Program-made: the position numbers and the translations under genes
Origin: Margaritispora aquatica
Taxonomy: Eukaryota; Ascomycota; Leotiomycetes; Helotiales; Discinellaceae
DNA: 64,000 nt
NCBI GenBank assembly: GCA_007644065.1
Contig: VJWN01000042.1
Span: 1 to 64,000, forward strand
Reading direction: 5' to 3'
In this document: one piece after another, positions 33,636-43,558 of the stretch
How the letters are laid out: every line of letters begins with the position of its first letter
Numbering within the stretch: the first letter of the stretch is position 1
The notes under the pieces: generated by a model
The model's database searches: none
What the model saw: the letters and a program-made list of their open reading frames with translations, nothing else
Told to the model about the DNA's origin: nothing

Positions 33636-36600
33636 ATGTGTACTCATCCTGAATTGCTTCAGGTTGTCCAGGACGAAACCGACTTCACGGTTCACTACGG
33701 CCGACGGTTAGATCGCCTCGCAAAAAATTTGCCTTATCCCGATCGTCAACAACCGTCTGTTGTTTACTTCCTCGGGAAAACGTTCAAAAACAAAGTCATT
33801 CAGAAACTCTTTCCCAACAACTATATCCCTTGCCATAGACAACAAAGTATCGCAAACGCCTTTGTTGATATCAATACAATCAATAACGACAACCCTACCA
33901 TTATCTTTGATACTTCACTGACTTTAGAGACACCTCGATTTCACCCGCCAACAGACAAGCAATGTCACGAAGTCCAACTACATACTATCTCGCCCACCGC
34001 AGGACAGATACTGCAGTTGGATGAGGTGGTTAAATCAATTCGCACTAGGCTCATATTTCTCTTCTCGGATGTTATTTGTCTCTTTAGTGCTGATTATGGT
34101 GGGTTTGCTGGAGTAGTTGCCATCTTAACCACCTGGGCTGAACTTGGGTCAGCATCAAAGATGCCCAAAAACACACTTCCACGGGTTGTGGTTGTAATGC
34201 GAGAACAAGATCCCATTTTTTCCTTGGAAGCAACGTCATATAAGTCCCGACTACTGTCAATTCCCGATATAAGGAGCTCTTTCTCTACTCTCAAAATTAT
34301 CAACATCGCTGGAGTAAGTCGAGCTAATGTAGGATACTTATCGGAGACCTTGAACGACGAGTCGCAACTAGCACAACTCCAACGGGTACAGTCCTCGACC
34401 TTGTTCACGGCAACCCACCTATCCGTTTTATTTGAACGTGCTTTGGAAGGCCTCACTCGCAACATTACCGCGACCTTCAACCCGTTGACGGCTGCACGAC
34501 ACTTCACGCCTATCAATCCCGACTTCGGGGGACACCTAACGGCATGTCTCAAACTCTGTAAAGATCGCGATTTTTTCCCTGCAGCCGCAAGCATGATCTG
34601 TGCCTCTGCTATTTTAATGGATGCCTACCCACCAGGCATGCACAGTATGTGCTTTCACCAAGAAGGGTTCTCCAAGCTAACCATTTCAGGTTTCCAATCA
34701 TCTGACGTTTACGATGCCCTGTATGACGAACCCTGTCTGAAGGCCTTTGCCGAGATCTATGAGATGCCTATGCGGCTCGTCCGATGTAGCATAAAGCGTC
34801 ATCTAGCAGATCTGTTCTCTCGGATGATCTCTGGAGGTCAGACGAGCGCTGCTTTGCACGCACAGAACCTTCCCCAGCTCAGCCTACTCCGATCAAACAC
34901 GACATGTCTATGCTGCCTCCAGAGAAAACCGGAGCACTCCTTCGACTGCGGTCATATGATATGCGATGTTTGCGTGGATATTTATGGAGTCCCCGTACGG
35001 GGTCTTGAATACCACTTCTCTTTTAGTAAGTGTTTGTTCTGCGACACTAGAAGCAACCTTGAAGTGAGATTGCTCCCTCCAACTTGTGGTGCTCGTTTAA
35101 TTAGTATTGATGGTGGTGGTTGTCGTGGTATTATTCCTTTGACCTATCTTGATACACTTCAAGATGTCATGGGCTTGCCATACCCGATTCAACACTATTT
35201 TGATTTCGCAATTGGGACTAGCTCAGGTCAGCCTAATTACTCTTTTATTTGGAATTATCTGACATCCGGCAGGTGCTTTGACTGTTTTAGCCTTGTTTGC
35301 AAAATTCTGGACCACTAAAAAGAGCCTTGAATTTTATCATCGCTTCGCTCAACGTATATTTCCTGCACAGTCTAGGCTCCGAGGCTCCTTCTTAGCAAAG
35401 TTCCGGAAGATATTCTCCTCTTTCTTAGCCGACGGGCAGTACGATGATCTCGCGATGGAGGCCAACCTTCGAGAAGCTTTTGGGACAGGCTTGCTCTTCG
35501 GTCCCAATGGCACTCAGACTTCGGGCATGAAGCTGGCCGTAACTGCGACCACGATATCGGATGCTACACTGTGTCTCTTTTCTAATTATAACGGATCGGC
35601 TGCGCAAGGGGGCGACTTTCGTATGCATCCTGTGTTATTCCTAGGACTAGCTGCTAACGGGCCCGCAGGTTGTAAACGCTTTCGTGCTCAGCAAGCTTCG
35701 GAAGAGATACAGCTCTGGGAAGCGTGAGTCTCTCTGCTCCATCAGCGGGCTGTACTAATGCACTCATTGATAGGGCGAGATGTACCACAGCTGCGCCATG
35801 GTAAGCATGCACTTTTCTATGTAGGATTGATGCTAAGACATGCAGGTTCTTCAAGCCAAAGAAGCTACTCCTATACGGTACATTCCAAGACGGAGCACTC
35901 AAGTATAACAGTCCGGTCAAACCAGGTATGCGGGCAGTTAGGGATGTATGGAAAGACGGCGAATGTGATCTGGTGGTTTCGATGGGCACTGGTTTTCAGG
36001 TAGAGCCCAATTCTCCGCGAGCACCACACTTCAGAAACCTCTTCCAGGATGGAGCCTTGATGAGGCTTTACCGTGCTTCGATGTCATCCTTATCTCTTAG
36101 TGGGGAGAACAACTGGAGAGATCACTTCCATGGACTCGAGCAGGATACGAGGGCACATCACTTCCGGCTTGATTTGCCTCTGAACAGTCATGAGCCCAGG
36201 ATTGATGAAGTGGATAAGATGGTCCCGCTCCAGGAGCTAGCTCGATCTCATGTTGGAGACTTGAAGGATTTGACAAGGGCATTCAAGGCGGCGTCTTTCT
36301 TCTTTGAGCTGAACGTACCTCTGATCCGTAGAGGTCATTCGTATATATGCTACGGTTCCATCCTTTCCCGGAGCCCCGATAGCCGCTCACTCATCGAGAA
36401 CTTTGCGCTCGAATTTCCGCATGCAAACTTCGTCACCGACAATGATACTGTACTGGGAGGCCTTAGCGATGCGGATCTGTGTGTGACTTGCGGACGGTAT
36501 CAGAAGTCCGTTGCCTTCCAAGTTCGTCACCCAAGCGAGGTTGTCAACATACAGCTAGCATTCAACAAACTCTTTCTTCGTGGAATCAGTAGCTTCCCAC

Positions 36601-36797
36601 GTTCAATGGAGTGGTTTGAAAAAAAGCAGATGATACATGCCCCCTTTGGCCGTCCGAATCACAAGAATACATCCCCATCAGCAGAGGACAATTGTGTTTG
36701 CTTTTCACGTCGGAAATCGGGGGAGGACAGCCCTGTCCCAGGAAAGCGTCCTGCTGCTGCTGAATTTGGTGGACGTAGAAAGAGACGACGGATGTGA
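33636..36797 (+). CDS. Patatin-like phospholipase with Cys/His motif
   Basis: Exons 33636..35226, 35273..35620, 35669..35723, 35774..35800 and 35846..36797 join in perfect phase to 990 residues, with TGA at the end. The patatin domain has the oxyanion loop DGGGCRG (492-498). The nucleophile motif is GTSSG (527-531, Ser529; codon split by intron 1). The second dyad member is Asp689 in 'FQDGALKYN'. All catalytic residues are present. Just upstream (424-469) is a RING-like cluster, 'CLCCLQRK...CGHMICDVC...CLFC', which probably binds zinc. The first 420 residues match nothing I know. The C-terminus is basic (GGRRKRRRM). Predicted activity is acyl-ester hydrolysis of phospholipids, with no signal peptide. 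Such multidomain patatins are often part of fungal NLR-type or defence-like repertoires. Confidence 0.85.
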
Positions 36798-37262
36798 GTA
36801 GATAGTAATGGGCAATAACATTGGCACATCCAAATTACGCTGCACTGTGTTCTAATAAATCCGCGATACCTTCTTGCCCTTGCACTGAATCCACTTTGAA
36901 CGCTTCCCTATATGTGCCTATGATGATTCCCTTGTTCCTCCGGCGTTTCTATCTCTTCCGCAATTGACTGCACTCGCCTCGAGGAAGGATACCAATCTAA
37001 CCTATGAGTATAAATACTAGCTACCACCCACATCTTGGACCTACTTACTGATTCCTTTTGAGGATGAAAGGGCCACAGTACGACTACTAGAAGCGCGGAC
37101 CAACACGGCTTGTTTGACTGTCAGCTTCTTCAAGAGACCTAGTATCCTGATTTGATTGGTCAAAAATATAAAAGGTTTCCGTCCTGAACAACGAAGACTA
37201 GAGCAAGTAATTGTTTATTAATTGCCAACTCTTAGCTATGATACCCTCGTTCCTTCTATAAG
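36798..37262. other. Intergenic
   Basis: Between two convergent genes; no gene seen. Confidence 0.3.
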
Positions 37263-37754
37263 CTACTTCCCCGGCTCGTGGCGAAGGGGGCCGGGGAAGT
37301 GTGCTGATATGTGCTGGAGCGTCTCTTCACTCATAGTACCTGCGACCTGCTTTACGTTGCCTCCGAATGATATGTTCCTAATATCTGTATGATTTTTGCC
37401 CACAATTGAGAATTGTACAGCACCACCCCCATAGCTAGTGTTCTCAACGGTAATAATCTCTCTCGTTGTGTCTTGAATGGAAAGTAGACCCAATCTTGTC
37501 TCTGCTGGATATACTAGGGTATTCTCCGTTAGGGTTGCTTGTTGGCTCTCCATCTTCTCTTCAACGCGTCTAGCTGCTAGTAGCTGGTCCTCAACGACCT
37601 TGCGGTGGTTTAGTAGCGCTGTCATCTCTCTCATTTGAGTGACCACCGCCTCGTCTGGCAGAAAGACGGACACCTGGTCCTTAAGCCGTTGGTTATCCCC
37701 GAGAGCGATATCGAGATTTTTGAATGCCTCTGCAAACGAGTCATATCGTGACAT
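37263..37754 (-). CDS. Coiled-coil protein with a Gly/Asn-rich beta-type tail
   Basis: Intronless frame of 163 residues from the ATG at 37754 to TAG 37263. The first 75 residues are helical and heptad-like. The last 60 contain two beta-prone, Gly/Asn-rich stretches ('ENTSYGGGAVQFSIVG' and 'IRNISFGGNVKQVAG'). Their look is reminiscent of short amyloid-signalling motifs in fungal cell-death proteins, but the similarity is by eye only. It is divergent from the nuclease-like/kinase-like gene at 38130, with 375 bases between starts. Confidence 0.55.
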   Translation of the reverse strand: MSRYDSFAEAFKNLDIALGDNQRLKDQVSVFLPDEAVVTQMREMTALLNHRKVVEDQLLAARRVEEKMESQQATLTENTLVYPAETRLGLLSIQDTTREIITVENTSYGGGAVQFSIVGKNHTDIRNISFGGNVKQVAGTMSEETLQHISAHFPGPLRHEPGK

Positions 37755-38129
37755 TATAGAAATCGTAGAGTCTGGTTTAAGGGTGAAGTTAGCATACGCT
37801 ACTCAATATACGATTCGAGATGAGGGAGGAATACGAGTATTTGGGTAGCTTAGGTGACGCAGAAGCAATCAGTCATTTGGATGAAATTATGGTTTGCGGG
37901 ACTACAAGTGGTGGGGTTGGATGCTCGAGTTTTGTACTGGCAGAACCAGGCGGTAGGTAAATCTTTACCCCCTGCACCTCCGTAGTCCTAGAGGCAAGTG
38001 TTTTTTTCTGTTCATGTGACTCGGCTGCACTGCCTGGCACTACGTTGCCCGGACAATAGCAAGTGATCTGCCCAGTGTCTTCAACGCACCGTCACTGGGT
38101 TCAACTCCAAACAATATTATTCCTACAAA
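37755..38129. promoter_or_regulatory. Bidirectional promoter region
   Basis: 375 bases between two divergent start codons. No clear TATA box was seen on either side. Confidence 0.35.
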
Positions 38130-40472
38130 ATGTCCTCAAGGCGGGAATCAGATTTTGTACGACTTGAGCAACTACTTCAAGAAGCTCATGAGCGGGCAGA
38201 GCGGGAACGAAGACGTGCGGAGGAAGCCGATAAGAGGGCAGAACAGGAACAAAGGCGTGCGAAGGAAGCCGATAAGAGGGCAGAACAAGAACGAAAGCGT
38301 GCGGAAGATGAGCAGCGAGCTCGACAGGGAGCAGAGTCTCGTATACAGATCGAAGAACAGAAGACAAGATCCACAACATTCGAAGAGTACATACGCGATT
38401 GCCACACATTTCTTTCGAAACCACTCCGTATCCAGACAGATAAGAGCCTTAGTACACAGGGCTCCATCACAAGTCCGAAGAACAAAACCTACCCGAATCT
38501 ATTAAAGCCTTGGAAAGACTTTCCAGTCCTGCAGCAGCAGCTTTTCGAAAGGGTTTACGAACACATACCACGAGAAGCAGAAATTTTCGGCTCCACTCAG
38601 TATCTCACTGAGCTTGGGCAGGACATCTGCGACCGGCCATTGGCGAGCGAGAAGGATTTGGAGGCATATCAGCGTTTAGCAATTGAGCGACCAACGACAC
38701 ACATTATCTCCCATCTCCTTCAGATAGAAGAGGCTCGCCGTGAGTTCAGCTTGGACGGTGGTATTACTTTCGAAAACCATGCCAACACGCTCAGTGATAG
38801 TAATGAAGAGGTCCAGCAAAGTTTACAGGATCTGCGCATCTCAGGCAAAGAAAAACCCTCAACCTCGAACCAAAAACCGCGGAACGCTGATCAGATTTGT
38901 GTATACAAGGACGCAGAGGGAATACGGAGCCTGTGTATGCTTGTGGAATACAAACCGTCTCACAAGCTATCGGCCTTCAACTTACGAGCTGGGCTTCTGC
39001 GAGCTGACAACGGGTCTATGGATATTCCAAAGGATGTCATCAATCGGATTACAATACCGACCGATGCAGATGAGAAGTTTGTGTATCACTCCGAGCGGCT
39101 TACGGCGGCAGCTTTGACGCAGACTTATGGATATATGATTGAGAACGGCCTTGAGTACAGCAAATTGGCCACAGGAGAAGCAGATGTTTTCCTTTTGGTT
39201 AAGGAGAATGAACCACATACTCTCTACTATCACCTCGCAGAGCCTACCATCGAAGCCGAAGCGCACAGCGATGTCGACATCCTACTTTGTCGCACTGCAG
39301 TCGCCCAGACCTTAACCTTGTGCTTGATGGCATTAGGCTCAAAGCCTCGTAGCCAGAAATGGCGAAATCATACACTGGAGACTGCCTACAGGACTGAGAT
39401 CGATCACGAAGCAATCTTGCGACAAATTCCCGCCGAAGAGAATACCTTGACCCCCCCGTCCTCGGTATATCAGGCGCGAATCAATTCTTTCAAGCGGTCG
39501 CCTTTTATGTTGAGATCCAAGAAGTTACGAACAGCAAGGAATAGCTGTAGTTCTACGAAGATAATTGTACACGAGGATCCACAAACTCCATCTAATTCAT
39601 CAGATGAGGCCTTAGACATTGAAACTCCAAGCAAGTCAAGGGCTCGCATACACCCGTCTGGACCCGGACAGGTACGTCCGGTCAAATCATCGCAAACGGT
39701 TGAAAAGAGCGATGTTCGTCGCCGACAATACTGCACACAGGCCTGTTTATTGGGGCTTATACGAAAATATCCCTTGGATGATTCTTGTCCAAATATCAAC
39801 TTACATCGTACTCACAGGCCCGGCAACAAACATGCCTTAGGGCGGGAAGCCCTTGCGAAACTTATGTTGCATCAGCTCGCGGAAGACCCCGACAATGGAT
39901 GTGAGCCACTTGGAAAGCAGGGCGCTCGTGGTGCTCTATTCAGATTGACTCTGGAATCGTATGGATATACTTTCGTTGCAAAAGGGACTGTGACGGCATT
40001 TCGAGCAGAGCTGAAGCATGAAGGATTGGTCTACCGATATTTAGACGAAGTTCAGGGACAGCTTATACCAGTCTACCTTGGAAACGTCTCTCTCGTCCGT
40101 CCTTACTTTCTTGACTTTGGGGTCAGAATAGTTCATATGCTGCTAATTTCATGGGCAGGCGAGCAGGCACGCAAGGATTCGATGCTAGCAGGACGGGATT
40201 TGGCTGTAGAAACGAACAAGGCAGTTGAGAAGATGTTGAGTTGCGGAGTGGAGCATCGTGATGTACGGCCACCGAATGTGCTGTGGAATCCCGAGATCAA
40301 AAGTATAGTGCTAGTAGATTTCGAGCGTTCAGAGATTTTGAAGCAGTTGACAATTCTCCAAGAGGTCTCGCCTTACCGGAAGCGGAAGCGCCTTTACCTC
40401 GACCGTGAGGCGTCCTGTCGAGGTCTTTCTGGTAAATTTTCTATCAATCCCTTACTGCTTCAATTAGAATGA
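38130..40472 (+). CDS. Nuclease-like plus kinase-like two-domain protein
   Basis: Uninterrupted frame of 780 residues, no intron, TGA at the end. Residues 15-75 are a charged coiled coil built of repeated 'ADKRAEQE' units. Residues about 85-440 are an alpha/beta domain. There, 'DQICVYKDAEGIRSLCMLVEYKPSHKL' puts an Asp (254) and an E-x-K (273-275) in the arrangement of PD-(D/E)XK restriction-like nucleases. Residues about 570-780 are kinase-like: 'LGKQGARGALFRL' as nucleotide loop, 'TFVAKGT' as the lysine strand, HRDVRPPN (709-716) and DFE (730-732) instead of DFG. Active-site residues look intact in both halves. This pairing is common in fungal accessory genomes and recalls Crinkler-type proteins. 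No secretion signal is present. Function is not established. Confidence 0.68.
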   Translation: MSSRRESDFVRLEQLLQEAHERAERERRRAEEADKRAEQEQRRAKEADKRAEQERKRAEDEQRARQGAESRIQIEEQKTRSTTFEEYIRDCHTFLSKPLRIQTDKSLSTQGSITSPKNKTYPNLLKPWKDFPVLQQQLFERVYEHIPREAEIFGSTQYLTELGQDICDRPLASEKDLEAYQRLAIERPTTHIISHLLQIEEARREFSLDGGITFENHANTLSDSNEEVQQSLQDLRISGKEKPSTSNQKPRNADQICVYKDAEGIRSLCMLVEYKPSHKLSAFNLRAGLLRADNGSMDIPKDVINRITIPTDADEKFVYHSERLTAAALTQTYGYMIENGLEYSKLATGEADVFLLVKENEPHTLYYHLAEPTIEAEAHSDVDILLCRTAVAQTLTLCLMALGSKPRSQKWRNHTLETAYRTEIDHEAILRQIPAEENTLTPPSSVYQARINSFKRSPFMLRSKKLRTARNSCSSTKIIVHEDPQTPSNSSDEALDIETPSKSRARIHPSGPGQVRPVKSSQTVEKSDVRRRQYCTQACLLGLIRKYPLDDSCPNINLHRTHRPGNKHALGREALAKLMLHQLAEDPDNGCEPLGKQGARGALFRLTLESYGYTFVAKGTVTAFRAELKHEGLVYRYLDEVQGQLIPVYLGNVSLVRPYFLDFGVRIVHMLLISWAGEQARKDSMLAGRDLAVETNKAVEKMLSCGVEHRDVRPPNVLWNPEIKSIVLVDFERSEILKQLTILQEVSPYRKRKRLYLDREASCRGLSGKFSINPLLLQLE

Positions 40473-40887
40473 TCTCTATATTTAGATAGTCTATAGCAAT
40501 TTAACTCAATTTTACTACGGTTATATCGTCGTGCCGTAATATGATGTTGACCAGCCTGTGTTTACTTGCATACGCCAACAACTTACACCTCCTACACGAT
40601 CAGACTTTTTAAAAAGCGCCGAATCTAAGTTCGACGCTTTGGTCCGACAACAATACGTTTCGGTTGATTAGACAACCGAATAGAGCCGTTGGATTCGACA
40701 GGCCATTGTATCCGACAGGCCATTGTATCCGACAGGCCATTGTATCCGACAGGCCATTGTATTCGTCAGACTATTGGATTTAAGAAGAGATGGTTTCTAG
40801 AATCGATGAATTGGATGGTATAAATAGTCTTGAAAGACAATCTTCAAACTATTCATTTATTTGGTTAGCAATTTAAACTGAATAGTT
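40473..40887. promoter_or_regulatory. Upstream region of the secreted paralogue, with repeats
   Basis: Contains the 17-bp array at 40696. An AT-rich stretch with 'ggtataaatag' (about 40818-40828) serves as a TATA box, about 65 bases before the ATG at 40888. Confidence 0.5.
40696..40763. repeat. Four perfect copies of a 17-bp unit
   Basis: Unit cgacaggccattgtatc, last copy slightly altered, followed by a diverged copy (gtcagactattggattt). Related motifs lie upstream of the paralogue at 2642. Confidence 0.9.
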
Positions 40888-41374
40888 ATGTCTTCTTTGT
40901 AGGTAAGTAAGCATTGAGCAACTCCAACGCTAACAGACTATTAGTCTAAAATATATATTTACGGCTCTTTACTTCGGAGTAAGCTTTGCGTCTCCAATCA
41001 ATAGCGGATCGGAGGATTCTATATGTCAAAAAATTACACTGGTGGCTTTTGATGATACCAAGTGCCATTCTCTAACTGCACACACTACATTATATGCTGC
41101 AAAAGATAAGAAGAGTATACAGCCACTCGAATGGGTAGCACTCTATGGCTGCCAGAACGGAATATGTCCAATATCGATCAATTCCGTTCAATACGCAATA
41201 CAACCGAGCCCTAATGGTCCTTGTAATATCAGTGAATTCATATTCTACAACAACCAATCGCTGATTACAGGCTTTAACTTTTTCACCCAAGGGCAAGCTG
41301 ATCGGAGCTGTCAATTGTTTTCTAATGAAACTACAAGTTATATTGGATTGGTTACAGAAATGTTGACATTCTAA
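40888..41374 (+). CDS. Small secreted protein, paralogue of the gene at 2180
   Basis: Exons 40888..40898 and 40945..41374, 146 residues. The first intron must use the donor GTAGGT at 40899, because the better GTAAGT four bases later would leave a TAG. The signal peptide ('KYIFTALYFGVSFAS') is followed by 'PINSGSEDS'. Five cysteines fall in the mature part, which also has the shared block 'SEFIFYNNQSLITGFNF'. It is longer than its paralogue at the C-terminus. Exon structure, signal peptide and the FIFYNNQS block make common descent clear. A secreted effector-like role is a guess. Confidence 0.72.
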
Positions 41375-41757
41375 GCAAGACACAAGCTAGGAATTCATAA
41401 TATTGAGATGTACTTAAGCAAATAACTTAAGACAAATCGGATTCGTTGACAAAATAAACTTAGTGTTTTGTAGGATTAATTAACTTGGGTATATATTACA
41501 AGCGCAGTAGTTTTATTTCATCAACAGTGTCACAGGCGTAGTAGAAGTCTTACTTGTGAGCAATGTTTGTAAGGAAATTTTATTCAATTTCGAAGTTAAC
41601 CAAACTTACATTATATAATGTCAATATATATAGGCAGTCCCAAGGATAAAAGATAGACACAAAAATTGTTAGATTTGATTTGCTTGGAAGTTGTCTTGTT
41701 TAAAGTAATTTAGTGAAGCCACAAAACTCGTTTATTCAGCGCGGTGTTGCACGTCTG
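41375..41757. other. Intergenic, convergent 3' ends
   Basis: No gene seen. AT-rich. Confidence 0.3.
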
Positions 41758-43429
41758 TCAAATTTTTAGTCCGTCTCTGCTAAGTGACGTGCTCTCAGCT
41801 TGAAACATATGAAGAAGCCGACCAACGAGAAAGCTACTCCCAGTCACAAGCACGTTTGCACCTTGACCTTCGCTCTCCACAAGCCCAATCACATCCTCGA
41901 TGGTGTGAGCGACCATGATTCGGCCAGATCCTCGGAGTGACCGCCATATTTCAGCATTATCCTGTTGGAGTTTGAGAGGAACTCCAACATCTTCACGCAA
42001 GTCAATCAGATCTATATCTCTTGTTAGATCCTGGTTCATGGGCAGGCGGGCGGTTTTGAGTGCATACCTGGTTTTTCTTCCCCACTTGGGTGGGACTGGT
42101 CGCTACAAAAGATAATAGATTGCAGTGCGAACTTGCCAAGGGTATTGTGAATTTGCTCTAGTAAGAGGAATGGATCTCTTGGTGAGGAAACATTACGATT
42201 TTGGTTAAAGACTATAATTGGAGGTTTATTGTTCCTAAGATGTTAGGAGCATACCTGTAGATTACGAAGAGGTACTTACTTTGAAGCTACAACTACTTCC
42301 TTGTACCAATCTATAGTCTCTCTCAAGCTATCAACATTATGCGCAATGCTTAGGTACCACTGATCCTTGCGCCTTTCGATAATTTGACTTCTTCCCGGTA
42401 GGTTCACTTCTATTAGGGTTTGGGCAATTTCGCTTATAGCATCGAAGTTAGGAAATGCGGATTTCAGGTAGACATCTACAAGTTCAATCGCGAGCGAAGC
42501 ATTCAGCCTTTGATAGCGCATATCAGGGAGCACAGAAGCGTTATGCTTAAGAAGTGTTATATCGCTGACAATCTGGAGATCACAACCTTTCTTATTTGCT
42601 CTCTGACGTAGAACATTTAGAACGCGGTCGTCCTGAGCGACAGATAACGCTGGCGATCCAGATTTGAATATACCTCCTTTGTGCCACGCAATCTGCTCTA
42701 AAGTTGTTCCCAACGTATTGATGTGGTCAAGCCCAATTGTTGTTATGCCTGCTACTACAGGGGACGTCAAGGCGTTTGTTGAGTCATACTCCCCGCCGAT
42801 ACCTGTTTCAACTACAGCAATATCAACGTCTTCAGATGCAAATATATGAAAAGCAAGAAGGGCTAGGAACCCAGGATAACCGGGCCTCGGAATCTCATCA
42901 CTCGATTTTAGCTTCTCATGAAGGTTGCAAACATAAGATGCGAATAGCTGTTTGGAGATCTTCTCCCCATTAATTTGAATACGTTCGCGGACCTCGACCT
43001 GATGTGGGCTTGTGTAGCAGCCGATCTTGTGGCTACTCGCAGTAAGACATCGATGTTTGTTCAGGAGATGATTACAGTAGTAAGCGGTCGTGCCTTTCCC
43101 TTTAGAGCTAGCAATGTGGATAATAGGCAAGTCAAGCTTGTGGCCGAGGAGAGTGAGCCACATCCTAGTTCGATCTCTGGCGTACACGGTGCGTTTTTGG
43201 CCTTTGTATAATGAAGGGCGTTTCTGATATTGATTTAAAATTGCAACAGCATTCTTGAGCAATTAGCTAGCATCAGACTTTCAGGACTTGGATTTACCTC
43301 GTACTCAACCTCGTGTGTTTGAGGGCCATCGTCGGGCGCATTCACCTTCAACGAGAACATCGACCTTCTAACGGGCTTGAAAGTGGGAAGACATAACGTT
43401 GGGATAGTGTGGTTCGGTATCCTGAGCAT
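41758..43429 (-). CDS. Folylpolyglutamate synthase-like (Mur ligase fold)
   Basis: Exons 43298..43429, 42280..43253, 42068..42234 and 41758..42017 join in phase to 510 residues, unbroken. Signatures are the ATP loop 'ASSKGKGTT' (93-100, GTKGKGST in the family), 'YTSPHQVEVRERI' (about 124-136) and 'ETGIGGEYDSTN' (193-204). The family adds glutamate residues to folates using ATP. The first exon (44 residues, basic, few acids) may be a mitochondrial presequence. The loop's leading residues are altered (SS for GT), so the substrate could differ from folate. It lies downstream of, and parallel to, the TPR-like and aminotransferase-containing frames. Confidence 0.8.
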
Positions 43430-43558
43430 CGTGCGATGAGGTTTGTCGATGCAGGATAACGAGTCTTCGGAAATTCAAGGTTCATCAAAAGAATCACGTG
43501 CTGAGGTACCTGAAAAATAAAGCTCTGTGATGTCAAAATTACATTCTCTAGCATATCA

